Origin: a virus
Virus record (IMG/VR): IMGVR_UViG_3300029954_000054
Span: 1 to 32,582 of that record
Length of the DNA stretch: 32,582 nucleotides
Direction: 5' to 3' (one strand)
The position numbers and the translations under genes were made by a program. Positions 4,967-12,877 of this stretch are shown here, one piece after another. The notes under the pieces were generated by a model. The model was not told where the DNA came from and did not search any database. It saw only the letters and a program-made list of their open reading frames with translations. Every line of letters begins with the position of its first letter. Position 1 is the stretch's first letter.

Positions 4967-6507
4967 CGGACACGAACATCACCACCACCAACACCAGTGT
5001 GGTGCAGGTCATCGGGCAGAGCGAGAAGATCGGCGAGCTGGTCGTCGCGCTGTGCCGCGCGCAGGGCGAGATGATCTCGCCGCGAAGGAACAAAAAGGTT
5101 TTCGTGAAGAGCGACAAAGGCAATTACGAGTTTCGCTACACGACGCTCGACACGATGATCGATATGACGCGCCCGATCCTGGCCGAGAACGGTCTGGCGG
5201 TCATCAACGTCGTCAACATCCGGACCCGCACGCTCCACACGCGGCTGATCCATATCAGCGAGCAGTGGATGGAGACCGAGGGACCGATCGATGCCGGCAA
5301 GCCTGGCCCGCAGGCCTGGGCGTCCGCGGTCTCCTACGCGCGGCGCATCAACTTCGCGACCCTGTTGAACATCGCGTCCGACGAAGACGACGACGGCAAC
5401 ATCGCGGAGGGAAACGGTATGCAGGTTCACCAGGGCCGCGGTCCAGCGACCGTTTTGCGGGCCACGCCGCCGGTCGCGTTGTCGGGGCCCGAGACCAGAC
5501 AGATCGCCAGCGACACCAACCAGCTGCGCACGCGCTTTGAGCGCCTGATCGGATTGTGCGACGAGGTGATGGAGGCCGACGATGTCTCGCAGAATCTCGG
5601 TATCCGCCTGCTGCAGGCCTGGCAGATCGAGCTCGACGCGTTCAGCGCGTTCCGCGCTATTCCGGCGCGCGCGGCGGCGTGGAATCTGATCCGGACACGG
5701 GTTCCGGAGGCGATCCGCAAGATCTGGGGTGAGGTGATCGCCACCGCATGGCTGGCGTCGCTGCAGGCCGATACACCGGCCGCATTGGCGGCGATACGGG
5801 AGGCGTGGAAAGGCGAGTGGCGCGACGCGATCCGGGATCTCAAACAGCGCTCGCCCATCGCCCATGGCCTGTTCCTCGAGCACTGCGCGGCGCAGGGCAA
5901 GCGCTGCGACCAGGCGGAGCAGGACCAGACGGAGGCCGCCGAGGCACCGGCGGAGGCCGCGAACAGTCTGGCCACGAACAGTCTGGCGGCGACAGAGCCC
6001 CCGCCCGCGGAACCGCAGGACGGTTCGGTCGACGACGGCCCGGGCGATTTCTGCGAGGTGCTTTTGAATCCGTTCGGCGAGCCCACCAGCCTGACGCCGT
6101 TCCGCACGCCCGCCTCGTTCGCGCAGGCGTTCGCCGAGCGGTGGCACGCGGCCGACGGGGAGCGCGCCCGCCGCGCTCTCGAGGAACACAATGCGGACGC
6201 GCTGGCACTGTGCTCGGAGATCGATCAGGCCGCCGCGGATCTGCTCGGCGGCCTCGCCACCCCTGAACCGCCGCCGCGCGTGGATCTGATGGTGACAATA
6301 CCGCTCAACGACAAAGGCAATGTCGAGATCGCCGTCTATCTGACGTTGCTCGCGCAGGCCCTGAGTGCCGCGCCGGCCGGCGACATCGATGCCTGGCAGG
6401 ACGCGAACCGGCCGAACATCGAGAAGCTGGCACCCATGTCGCGCGCCAAGGCGCAGAAGCTGGTGGCGGCCCGACGGGCGGAGCTGGGCCTGCCGCCCGC
6501 TGCTTGA
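4963..6507 (+). CDS. erf: ERF-family single-strand annealing protein, long form
   Basis: ERF proteins anneal complementary single strands and drive phage recombination and genome circularisation. Residues about 10-150 fit the family: an N-terminal helix around LVVALCRAQGEM, YEFRYTTLDTMI, RPILAENGLAV, then QAWASAVSYARR and the acidic patch ASDEDDDGNIAEG. Usual ERF proteins are about 200-300 residues; this one has 514, with a proline/alanine linker near residues 325-350 and an unassigned C-terminal region ending PMSRAKAQKLVAARRAELGLP. The GTG start overlaps the previous TGA. SSB is encoded two genes downstream, which is the common arrangement. Confidence 0.85.
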   Translation: MTDTNITTTNTSVVQVIGQSEKIGELVVALCRAQGEMISPRRNKKVFVKSDKGNYEFRYTTLDTMIDMTRPILAENGLAVINVVNIRTRTLHTRLIHISEQWMETEGPIDAGKPGPQAWASAVSYARRINFATLLNIASDEDDDGNIAEGNGMQVHQGRGPATVLRATPPVALSGPETRQIASDTNQLRTRFERLIGLCDEVMEADDVSQNLGIRLLQAWQIELDAFSAFRAIPARAAAWNLIRTRVPEAIRKIWGEVIATAWLASLQADTPAALAAIREAWKGEWRDAIRDLKQRSPIAHGLFLEHCAAQGKRCDQAEQDQTEAAEAPAEAANSLATNSLAATEPPPAEPQDGSVDDGPGDFCEVLLNPFGEPTSLTPFRTPASFAQAFAERWHAADGERARRALEEHNADALALCSEIDQAAADLLGGLATPEPPPRVDLMVTIPLNDKGNVEIAVYLTLLAQALSAAPAGDIDAWQDANRPNIEKLAPMSRAKAQKLVAARRAELGLPPAA

Positions 6508-6887
6508 GCGAAGAGAGTCGCGACTGGGGGATGACGCCGGAGGGCCAGCTCGATCCGCACGGGCTGGCCCACGAGCTCGAACAACGTGGTGCCCGATGGG
6601 CGGACAGCCACGCGGCCGCCGAACTGCTGGAGAAAACCCACCGGATCGTGCTGGCGCAGATCACCAACGACTACCGCCTGCTGGAGCGGGGCCTGTCGCG
6701 CAAAGCCGCCGAGGACCTCGCTCTGGGCAGCGAGGCCTACATCCAGCACATCGAGGCGACGGTCGAGGCGCGGCGGGTCGCCAACATCGCGCGCGCCAAC
6801 TACGACGCCATCCGCGTGCGCATCGAGGCGATGCGTACCGTGGAGGCGACCAAGCGGGCCGAAATCGGCAATTACAGACGAGGTTAA
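6504..6887 (+). CDS. Small helical protein between ERF and SSB
   Basis: A 127-residue, almost entirely helical protein with heptad-like patterns ([25 protein letters not shown]), probably a coiled coil. Its TTG start overlaps the ERF stop as TTGA, so it is translationally coupled; an ATG-only reading would begin at 6531 (MTPEGQ). Similar short helical proteins often lie between ERF and SSB genes in phages, and a helper role in recombination is a reasonable but unproven guess. Confidence 0.65.
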   Translation: MSEESRDWGMTPEGQLDPHGLAHELEQRGARWADSHAAAELLEKTHRIVLAQITNDYRLLERGLSRKAAEDLALGSEAYIQHIEATVEARRVANIARANYDAIRVRIEAMRTVEATKRAEIGNYRRG

Positions 6888-6891
6888 AGTC

Positions 6892-7365
6892 ATGAGCAGC
6901 GTGAACCGGGTGATCATTATCGGCAACCTCGGCAAGGATCCGGAGGGGCGCACCGCGCAGAACGGCAGCCGCATCGTCAGCTTCTCGGTGGCCACATCCG
7001 AGCACTGGACCGACCGCGCTTCCGGCGAGCGCAAGGAACGAACCGAGTGGCATCGGGTCGTCGTCTTCAACGAGAAACTCGGCGAGATTGCGGAGAAATA
7101 CCTGCGCAAGGGCAGCAAGGTCTATCTCGAGGGCCAGCTGCAGACCCGCAAATGGACCGACCAGGCCGGCGCCGACAAATACATCACCGAGATCTGCCTC
7201 GCGATGTATCGCAGCACGCTGGTGCTGCTCGACCCCAGGAACACCGATGCCGCGGACGACCGCACGCCGGCCAGACCCGCCGTGACCCCCCGGTCATCCA
7301 GCGACCTCTGGTCCGCCGCCGCGTCGCCCAAGGATGACCTCGATGATGACGAAATCCCGTTTTAG
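6892..7365 (+). CDS. ssb: Single-stranded DNA-binding protein
   Basis: A 157-residue SSB. The OB fold occupies residues 1 to about 112, with [17 protein letters not shown] at the start, [31 protein letters not shown] in the middle and a final strand near residue 105. A disordered proline/serine linker leads to the acidic tip DDDEIPF, the usual docking site for partner proteins. GAGG precedes ATG 6892. It coats single-stranded DNA and would work with the ERF protein encoded upstream in the same operon. Confidence 0.95.
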   Translation: MSSVNRVIIIGNLGKDPEGRTAQNGSRIVSFSVATSEHWTDRASGERKERTEWHRVVVFNEKLGEIAEKYLRKGSKVYLEGQLQTRKWTDQAGADKYITEICLAMYRSTLVLLDPRNTDAADDRTPARPAVTPRSSSDLWSAAASPKDDLDDDEIPF

Positions 7366-7470
7366 CACAAAGGGTTCCTCCAGTGTGTTGCGTGTCCGAA
7401 CTGAAGCAAAAACACACGGGAGGCCCATATTCCGCTTGCGGTTGCATCCCAGCCAGGTGTTAGCTGTGCC

Positions 7471-7920
7471 ATGACGGTCGTGGTTCCGATCCTGCTGTTG
7501 CCCAAGGATGTCGACCTCCCGGTGCCGCGCTATCAGTCGGCGGGGGCGGTCGCGATGGATGTCTACGCCGCCGAGAGCAAGTGGCTGCTGGCGCGCGTTC
7601 CCACCACGATCCGCTTCGGGTTCGCGCTCGCCATCCCGGAGGGCTACGAGGGCCAGATACGCGGCCGATCCGGACTGGCGAAGCGTGGGATCTCCTGCCA
7701 TCTCGGCACGATCGATTCTGATTTCAGAGGCGAAATTATGGGCCTGTTCACGTTTGTGCCGGATGTCGCCGAGACCGATGTGAAATCGGCCTACCAGGTC
7801 GACCGCGGCGACCGCATCGCCCAGCTGCTGGTCGCGCCGGTCACGATCGTGCGCATGATGGTGGTGGACGCGCTGCCGGACACCGTGCGCGGCGCCGGTG
7901 GTTTCGGATCGACCGGGTGA
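7471..7920 (+). CDS. dut: dUTP diphosphatase (dUTPase)
   Basis: It hydrolyses dUTP to dUMP and pyrophosphate, keeping uracil out of phage DNA and feeding dTMP synthesis. All five family motifs are visible in 149 residues: AGAVAMDVYA (I), GRSGLA (II), GTIDSDFRGEI (III), RGDRIAQL (IV) and the C-terminal GAGGFGSTG (V). Motif III has Phe where Tyr is usual, a minor change at the uracil pocket. The gene starts 105 bases after ssb, the largest gap in this operon, and its stop overlaps the next start. Confidence 0.93.
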   Translation: MTVVVPILLLPKDVDLPVPRYQSAGAVAMDVYAAESKWLLARVPTTIRFGFALAIPEGYEGQIRGRSGLAKRGISCHLGTIDSDFRGEIMGLFTFVPDVAETDVKSAYQVDRGDRIAQLLVAPVTIVRMMVVDALPDTVRGAGGFGSTG

Positions 7921-8096
7921 CGGTCTGGCTGCTGGTGGCGGCGGTCTGCGACCTTGGGACGTGCTGGTCGGGCAGGAATGCTGGCGTGTATCTCACCTGG
8001 GAGGCGTGTTTTCGCGCCGGGCTTGTGTTGGTAACCGAACCGCAAGCTCATCTCTGGGCAAGCTGCGAAGAACATCGCGAAGGACCAGGATCATGA
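7917..8096 (+). CDS. Small cysteine-rich protein with hydrophobic N-terminus
   Basis: A 59-residue frame begins at GTG 7917, overlapping the dUTPase stop (GTGA), and ends at TGA 8094-8096, overlapping the next ATG (ATGA). Overlaps at both ends, the standard in this operon, argue that it is real, and otherwise this stretch would be an empty 170-bp gap. The start VTVWLLVAAVCDLGTCW is hydrophobic, like a short membrane anchor or signal, and four cysteines follow the pattern C-x4-C ... C ... C. No family is recognised. Confidence 0.6.
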   Translation: MTVWLLVAAVCDLGTCWSGRNAGVYLTWEACFRAGLVLVTEPQAHLWASCEEHREGPGS

Positions 8097-8464
8097 AGTC
8101 CGAAGACACCCAGCCCCAACCCCAAGGCCTGTACCGCAGCGCGACGCAGATGCTCGACGCGCTCGAGGACGGCGCCTACGCGTCCGAGGTATCGGGCCAT
8201 CTGGAGGACATCGTGCGCGAGCTGAATATGTGCCTCGACGCGTCGCGCAGGGGCGAGGCGACCCTGACACTCACGATCAAGTTCATCGCCACCCAGGGGG
8301 CCATCGACGCCCATTCGAGCGTCAAGTGCAAGCTGCCGCCGGCGCAGCGGATCCGGTCGACGTTCTACGTGGCGCAGGGACAGTTCCTCTCGGGCCGCAA
8401 CCCGAAACAGGCCGAGCTGGAGCTGCGCGCGGTGCCGAAGCAGGAGCTGCGCACGACGGCCTGA
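8093..8464 (+). CDS. Conserved phage protein upstream of DUF2303
   Basis: A 123-residue protein: a proline/glutamine start, a helical part (MLDALEDGAY ... LEDIVRELNMCL), then a beta-rich part (ATLTLTIKFIATQGAI) and RNPKQAELELRAV near the end. Proteins of this general plan commonly precede DUF2303 genes in phages. ATG 8093 has AGGACCAGGA upstream. The function is unknown; the conserved pairing with the next gene suggests joint action. Confidence 0.75.
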   Translation: MKSEDTQPQPQGLYRSATQMLDALEDGAYASEVSGHLEDIVRELNMCLDASRRGEATLTLTIKFIATQGAIDAHSSVKCKLPPAQRIRSTFYVAQGQFLSGRNPKQAELELRAVPKQELRTTA

Positions 8465-8494
8465 TCACCCCGATCCGGAATGGAAACAGTTCAA

Positions 8495-9436
8495 ATGGCT
8501 GATATCAGCGATTGCGTCGAGAAGATCGCCAAACTGGCCTATAACGCGGTCTCCCCGACGGTGCTGTCCGCCGACCCGGACCAGGTCGCGGGCCACAAGC
8601 GGGCGCTGCTGATCCATACGGGCGACTTGAAGGTCTCCGACCTGACGGACCAGATCCTGGCGGGCCTGCCCCATCCGCCCGCGCGCCGCGGCAAGGTCAT
8701 GGTGTCCTCGCTGCAATCGCTGATCGATTTCACCAACCGGATGAAGGAACATTCGTCGGTCCTGTTCGCGGACGCCACGGCGAAGACATTGCTGGCGGTG
8801 CTGGATTACCACGAGGAGGTGCTCGGGCGCACCGCCCCCAGCGACGCCCCCGTGGAGGCGCGGCCGCGCTGGGGCCGGTTCAAGGCGTTGTTCTCGTTTC
8901 CGCTCTCTCGCCCTTACACGATCTGGTCCGGCAAAAACCGGCAGGCGATGGCGCAGGCGGATTTGGCGGCGTTCCTGGAAGACAACATCCTCGACATTCT
9001 GGCCGCCAGGGATGTGTCGGATCAGACGATCCTGACTCTGGTGTCTCAGTTGGGGCTCAAGATCGGCTCGCCCGACGAACTGTTGAAGGTGGCACGCGGG
9101 TTTTCGCTGACCAGCGAGGAAAAATTCAAGTCGGTCGCCAACCTCGACACCGGCGAGATGGCGGTGGCCTACGAGCAGACCCACACATCGAATTTTGTCG
9201 CGGACGTCAAATTGCCGACGGCGTTCGTGGTGGCGATTCCGGTGTTCGAGGGGGACGCGGCGTTCCAGCTGTTGGTGCGCTTGAAGTACCGCAAGAAAGA
9301 CGGCGCGCTGACCTGGTACTTCGACATTTACGCGATCGAACGGGCGTTCCGCGTGGCGTTCGAGGAGGCGTGCGTGCGCGTCCAGGTGGCCGTCGATCTG
9401 CCGCTGTTCTACGGCGCCCCGGCCGAAGCGCTCTGA
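8495..9436 (+). CDS. DUF2303 family protein
   Basis: A 313-residue protein that fits DUF2303, a phage family of unknown function: HKRALLIHTGDL near the start, MVSSLQSLIDFTNR, VLFADATAKTLLAVLDYHEE, AFLEDNILDI, and a beta-rich C-terminal half (TAFVVAIPVFEGDAAFQLLVRLKYR). GGAAAC lies about 9 bases before ATG 8495, which I prefer to the in-frame ATG at 8480 with no binding site. The stop overlaps the next start (TGATG). Its place among recombination and methylation genes suggests DNA metabolism. Confidence 0.75.
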   Translation: MADISDCVEKIAKLAYNAVSPTVLSADPDQVAGHKRALLIHTGDLKVSDLTDQILAGLPHPPARRGKVMVSSLQSLIDFTNRMKEHSSVLFADATAKTLLAVLDYHEEVLGRTAPSDAPVEARPRWGRFKALFSFPLSRPYTIWSGKNRQAMAQADLAAFLEDNILDILAARDVSDQTILTLVSQLGLKIGSPDELLKVARGFSLTSEEKFKSVANLDTGEMAVAYEQTHTSNFVADVKLPTAFVVAIPVFEGDAAFQLLVRLKYRKKDGALTWYFDIYAIERAFRVAFEEACVRVQVAVDLPLFYGAPAEAL

Positions 9437-9990
9437 TGACAGGCCACGCCCGCAGCTCCGGTTACGAGAAGGTGCCGCATGAGTGGTATTGCGAGCCGCG
9501 CGCCGCGGTGGACGCACTCCTCGACGTCGAGGCGTTCGACGGAATCGTGTTCGATCCGGCCTGCGGCAGCGGCAATATCCCGCTGGCCTGTATCGCCCGC
9601 GGCCTGGCTGCCGGTGGCAGCGACATCGTCGATCGCGGCTATGGCGCAGTGATGGATTTCCTCTCGCCCGACGATTTCCCTGCCGATCGCAGAATTGCCA
9701 ACGTCCTCACCAACCCGCCTTTCGGCCTGGCCGAAAAATTCATCGCGCGCGCTGTGACGTTCGCGACCAGCAAAATCGTCATGTTTGGTCGCCTGGCGTT
9801 CCTGGAGGGGCAGCGCCGGAGACAGCTGTTCCTGTCGACGCCGTTCGCGCGGGTGTGGGTCTGCAGCTCGCGCGTGTCGATGCCGCCGGGGGGCACGTCG
9901 GTCCCGGCGTCAGGCGGCAGCGTTGCCTACGCCTGGTTTGTTTGGCAGCACGGCCATATCGGTCTGCCAACGCTCGGGTGGCTGCCATGA
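9436..9990 (+). CDS. Phage DNA methyltransferase, N6-adenine type
   Basis: A 184-residue protein with an S-adenosylmethionine-binding motif DPACGSGN (near residues 40-47) and a catalytic NPPFG (near residues 94-98), the pattern of adenine or cytosine amino-methyltransferases. No separate target-recognition domain is visible, and no restriction partner is nearby, so it is a solitary modification enzyme, perhaps protecting phage DNA. It is coupled to its neighbours by TGATG upstream and ATGA downstream. Confidence 0.85.
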   Translation: MTGHARSSGYEKVPHEWYCEPRAAVDALLDVEAFDGIVFDPACGSGNIPLACIARGLAAGGSDIVDRGYGAVMDFLSPDDFPADRRIANVLTNPPFGLAEKFIARAVTFATSKIVMFGRLAFLEGQRRRQLFLSTPFARVWVCSSRVSMPPGGTSVPASGGSVAYAWFVWQHGHIGLPTLGWLP

Positions 9991-10220
9991 AATACGACCG
10001 GAAACTCATCGCGCGCCAGAACGCCTTGGCGCGGGAGATTTGCCTCGCGAGCGGGTTCCTCCCCGACGCACCCATACGGCCCGACGGCAATGAGCCGCGC
10101 TGGATGGAGTTTCTCGGCGAGGCGGTCGTCCAGCTGCGGATGCTCGACCAATACGCGCGCGAGCAGGCGGAGCTCGACGCGCTCGAGGCCGGGGCCCGGG
10201 CCGGGGACATCGGTGGCTGA
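9987..10220 (+). CDS. Small helical phage protein, unknown function
   Basis: A 77-residue, largely helical protein with many charged residues (KYDRKLIARQNALAREICL; AREQAELDALEAGARAG). ATG 9987 overlaps the methyltransferase stop, and its own end overlaps the next GTG start by 8 bases. No domain is recognised. The tight coupling suggests it is made in step with the methyltransferase. Confidence 0.65.
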   Translation: MKYDRKLIARQNALAREICLASGFLPDAPIRPDGNEPRWMEFLGEAVVQLRMLDQYAREQAELDALEAGARAGDIGG

Positions 10221-11073
10221 CGGGACCCCTATCAGCTGGACGGACGCGACGTGGAATCCCATCACCGGGTGCTCCGTCGTGAGCCCGGGCTGCACAGGAT
10301 GTTATGCCATGCGGTTGGCCGGCACGCGCCTGCGTCACCACCCGAGCCGCAGCGGGCTCACCAAATTCGCCAAAGGCGGCCCGGTCTGGACCGGCGATGT
10401 CCGCTGGAACGAGCAATGGGCCGCACAGCCGCTGGGGTGGACCCGGCCGCGCCGGATCTTTGTGGTTGCGCACGGCGATCTGTTCCACGAGGGGGTGCCG
10501 GTGGAGTGGATCGACCGGGTATGGGCCGTGATGGCGGCCTCGCGCGAGCACACGTTCCAGGTGCTGACCAAGCGGGCGCATATCATGCGCGCATACGTCT
10601 CGACGCCGACCCGGGCGCGCGTGCGCGAGGCGATGCGGACCCTGCAGGGCGAGGATGTGCCGGACCCCGATTTCCTGATGCGGCCCGGCGGCTGGCCGCT
10701 GCCAAACGTCTGGCTCGGCGTCAGCGTGGAGGACCAGATGCGTGCCGAGGAGCGTATCCCGCTGCTGCGGGCGACGCCGGCGGCGCTGCGCTATCTGTCG
10801 GTCGAGCCGATGCTGGGTCCGGTGTGCCCGTGGACCGCGTCGATCGACGCCCGCACCGCGCTCCTGACGGGCGCGCACTGGGCGCCGGAGATCGACATCG
10901 ACTGGGTGATTTGCGGCGGCGAATCAGGCCGCCGTGCGCGCGACATGGATCCTGGCTGGGCCCGCGAATTGCAGGCCGCGTGCCTGGCGCGGGCGGTCCC
11001 GTTCCATCTGAAGCAGATGGCGCGGCGGGCGCCGATCCCGACGGATCTGGCTGTCCAGGAGTTCCCGCCATGA
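10213..11073 (+). CDS. DUF5131 family protein (phage Gp37/Gp68-like)
   Basis: A 286-residue protein with the family signature at the start: ISWTDATWNPITGC, then VSPGCTGCYA. It continues with VVAHGDLFHEGVP, FQVLTKRAH, NVWLGVSVEDQ and VICGGESGRRARDMDP, all typical of this phage family. The clustered cysteines resemble an iron-sulfur site, and a radical-SAM-like relation has been suggested by the motif layout; the reaction is not known. The GTG start overlaps the upstream gene by 8 bases and the stop overlaps the next start. Confidence 0.85.
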   Translation: MADGTPISWTDATWNPITGCSVVSPGCTGCYAMRLAGTRLRHHPSRSGLTKFAKGGPVWTGDVRWNEQWAAQPLGWTRPRRIFVVAHGDLFHEGVPVEWIDRVWAVMAASREHTFQVLTKRAHIMRAYVSTPTRARVREAMRTLQGEDVPDPDFLMRPGGWPLPNVWLGVSVEDQMRAEERIPLLRATPAALRYLSVEPMLGPVCPWTASIDARTALLTGAHWAPEIDIDWVICGGESGRRARDMDPGWARELQAACLARAVPFHLKQMARRAPIPTDLAVQEFPP

Positions 11074-11267
11074 CCCGAACCGAGAACCAGCACTCCGACC
11101 GGACCCGCGACAAGATACGCAAATTATGGGCGGAGGGATTGTCGGTCGGTGCCATCGCGCAGCAGTTGGGCCTGGAAAAACCGGTCGTGAGCGGGCTGGT
11201 CTGCCGCATGAAGGACCTGCCGCGCCGTCCCAGTCCGATCAAGCGCAAGCCAGGCCCGGTGCCGTGA
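11070..11267 (+). CDS. GcrA-like helix-turn-helix protein
   Basis: A 65-residue protein: RDKIRKLWAEGLSVGAIAQQLGLEKPVVSGLVCRMKDLPRRPSP. The helix-turn-helix and its LWAEGLS...IA..LG wording match the N-terminal DNA-binding part of GcrA, the alphaproteobacterial cell-cycle regulator that senses adenine methylation. The C-terminal RNA polymerase contact region of full GcrA is missing. Close linkage to a phage methyltransferase makes a methylation-linked regulator plausible. ATG overlaps the DUF5131 stop (ATGA). Confidence 0.65.
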   Translation: MTRTENQHSDRTRDKIRKLWAEGLSVGAIAQQLGLEKPVVSGLVCRMKDLPRRPSPIKRKPGPVP

Positions 11268-11644
11268 CGAGCTTTGTCCCGAGCCTGTCGACCACGATCG
11301 ACTTTCTCTACACCAACCACGCCGGCCGGACGCAGCGGCGCCGCGCCCGCGTGATGTACGTGTATTGGGGGCCGACGCCCTACCACCCGATCGCGCAATG
11401 GATCTGCCGGGCCGAGGATCTCGACCGGCACGCGCCCCGGGATTTCGCGATGCGCGACATGAAGGACGTCCGCATTCACGTGCTATCAATCGAGGAAAGG
11501 ATTCCCAGTGACCGACCGCCCGATCCTGTTCAGCCCGTCGATGGTGCAGGCGATCCTGCGGGAAATCGCCCAGCCAGGCGCCGGAAAAACCGTCACACGG
11601 CGCAAGGCCAACAGCCCGGTGCTGCGCCTGACCACGCGGGGTGA
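11264..11644 (+). CDS. Small phage protein, WYL-like fold possible; overlaps next gene
   Basis: A 126-residue frame starting at GTG 11264 (GTGA overlap). Residues 1 to about 80 look like a conserved unit: IDFLYTNHAGRTQRRRARVMYVYWGPTPYHPIAQW, ending in FAMRDMKDVRIH; this resembles small WYL-type phage proteins, at low confidence. The last 46 residues are basic and proline-rich and lie over the start of the next gene (137 bases shared). That tail may have arisen by loss of an earlier stop near 11508. Confidence 0.6.
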   Translation: MTSFVPSLSTTIDFLYTNHAGRTQRRRARVMYVYWGPTPYHPIAQWICRAEDLDRHAPRDFAMRDMKDVRIHVLSIEERIPSDRPPDPVQPVDGAGDPAGNRPARRRKNRHTAQGQQPGAAPDHAG

Positions 11645-12023
11645 CACGCTCTGGGTGCGCGAGGCCTGCGTGACCGACGACCGGCAGCAGCGGGCGGTCG
11701 CCTACCTGGCCGATGGCGAGATCGACCCGTCGGTCACCAATGACTACGCGGCCCCGCGCAACGCGTTCCACATGCCGCGCTGGGCGTCCCGACTCACCCT
11801 GTCGGTGACGGCGACCCGCGTGGAGCGGCTGCAGGCCATCACCGAGGCCGATGCACGGGCCGAGGGGGTGGAGAGCGTGGCCCATTTCCAGGCGCTGTGG
11901 GACGTGCTGCACGACCCGGGCGCGTGGGATCAGAACCCCGAGGTGATCGTCATCCGGTTCCGCCCGCGGCTCGGCAATATCGACGTCCTGGCGGCAGCGC
12001 GCGACGCGCTGGTCCCGTCGTGA
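11508..12023 (+). CDS. ASCH/PUA-like phage protein
   Basis: A 171-residue protein of a widespread phage type: PILFSPSMVQAILREI then KTVTRRK near the start, GDTLWVREACV, HMPRWASRLTLSVTATRVERLQAITEADARAEGV, and a C-terminal FQALWDVL ... NPEVIVIRFRPR. The layout is that of ASCH-like (PUA-related) RNA- or nucleotide-binding proteins; the cellular target is unknown. The GTG start has GAGGAAAGG 8 bases upstream, so it has its own strong initiation even though the upstream frame runs over it. Confidence 0.75.
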   Translation: MTDRPILFSPSMVQAILREIAQPGAGKTVTRRKANSPVLRLTTRGDTLWVREACVTDDRQQRAVAYLADGEIDPSVTNDYAAPRNAFHMPRWASRLTLSVTATRVERLQAITEADARAEGVESVAHFQALWDVLHDPGAWDQNPEVIVIRFRPRLGNIDVLAAARDALVPS

Positions 12024-12226
12024 GCTACAGCCTGCCGACCGTCGGCCATGAGGTGCAGGTCGAGCAACGGGGGCGCCGGGTCACGCTGTGTTTTGTCGCC
12101 GCCACGCAGGCAAAAGCCGACGCGCTGGCGGAGTATCTCGTCGCTCAGCTGAGGGACGGGACGCTGCAGATCACGGTGATGGGCAAGCCGACCAGCGTTT
12201 CGAGGGATTTTCCGCGTGAGCACTAA
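12020..12226 (+). CDS. Small phage protein, unknown function
   Basis: A 68-residue protein that starts at GTG 12020, overlapping the previous stop as GTGA. It has short strands (EVQVEQRGRRVTLCFVAAT), a helix (AKADALAEYLVAQLRDG) and a final strand (LQITVMG). No family is recognised. Its end overlaps the next start by 11 bases. Confidence 0.65.
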   Translation: MSYSLPTVGHEVQVEQRGRRVTLCFVAATQAKADALAEYLVAQLRDGTLQITVMGKPTSVSRDFPREH

Positions 12227-12404
12227 TGCCGAATGGGAGCATTATTCCGTGCCGCCAAAAACCGCGTTTGGCGTCTGGACCCGGGTCTATCGCCTGCGTG
12301 TGCCGGGGGGCGATCTCTACCGGACCGAGCGTGGCGAGACGCATGACGGCGACGACAATATCCTCCACATGGCGGTCACTTTTGTCCCGGAGCGCGTGCG
12401 CTGA
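12216..12404 (+). CDS. Small phage protein, unknown function
   Basis: A 62-residue, beta-rich protein (TAFGVWTRVYRLRVPGGDLYRTERG). GTG 12216 is chosen because it keeps the operon's overlapping pattern; a later in-frame start is not available close by. TGA at its end overlaps the next ATG (TGATG). The function is unknown. Confidence 0.6.
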   Translation: MSTNAEWEHYSVPPKTAFGVWTRVYRLRVPGGDLYRTERGETHDGDDNILHMAVTFVPERVR

Positions 12405-12685
12405 TGGAACAGGAACACTGGCATCTGTCGGTGGTGTGGGTCGACGGCGGGCGGGAGCCGCAATGCAAGCCCAACCCCGCCTATCCGGACGGGATCGATG
12501 TCGAGGTGCCCGGCCCGACGGGGCAATCCTGTTTCACCCGCCTCGCCTATCCGGCGAAGCGTTGCGGCTACTACGAGGTGCGCTGCGCCATCTGCCGCTA
12601 CCGGGTGGCCGTGACCACGGCCGGCCGGCCGGATGATCCCCGCTCGGTCCGGATCGGGTGCCTGCAGCTGGCCGGAACAACCTGA
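12404..12685 (+). CDS. Conserved cysteine-containing phage protein
   Basis: A 93-residue protein with cysteines in a pattern typical of a common phage family: CKPNPAYPDGIDV near the start, then SCFTRLAYPAKRCGYYEVRCAICRYRVAVTTAGRPDDPRSVRIGC. The RCG...C-x2-C part looks like a zinc site. The C-terminal TTAGRPDDPRSV is the most conserved-looking stretch. Its role is not known. The start overlaps the previous stop. Confidence 0.75.
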   Translation: MEQEHWHLSVVWVDGGREPQCKPNPAYPDGIDVEVPGPTGQSCFTRLAYPAKRCGYYEVRCAICRYRVAVTTAGRPDDPRSVRIGCLQLAGTT

Positions 12686-12703
12686 AGCGAAGGACGGCAC
12701 GTC

Positions 12704-12874
12704 ATGTGGACCATTCTCATCATCATTCTCATCGTCCTGTTGCTGGGCGGCGGGGGCTACGGATTCCGCTCGGGCTGGGGCGGTGGGGGGTTCAACGCCA
12801 CCACCGGCGGTGTCGGGCTGCTCGGGATCGTGGTGATCGTCCTGCTGATCCTGCTGGCGCTCGGCCGCATCTGA
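12704..12874 (+). CDS. Very small glycine-rich membrane protein (DUF3309-like)
   Basis: A 56-residue protein with two hydrophobic segments (residues 3-15, TILIIILIVLLL, and 38-54, LLGIVVIVLLILLAL) joined by a glycine-rich loop containing GYGFRSGWGGGGF. This plan matches DUF3309-type small membrane proteins known in alphaproteobacteria. Start ATG 12704 follows AAGGACG. It sits in an 18-base gap after the previous gene and 3 bases before the next. It would lie in the inner membrane; its function is unknown. Confidence 0.7.
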   Translation: MWTILIIILIVLLLGGGGYGFRSGWGGGGFNATTGGVGLLGIVVIVLLILLALGRI

Positions 12875-12877
12875 GCG

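Noticed and set aside
4861-6189. Long minus-strand reading frame opposite erf
   Set aside because: A high-GC shadow of the erf frame; arginine/leucine-rich, no motifs, no binding site, and it opposes a clear ERF protein.
7380-7415. GTGTGTT / AACACAC hairpin between ssb and dut
   Set aside because: Seven pairs around a long loop with no U run; too weak to call a terminator or a regulatory structure.
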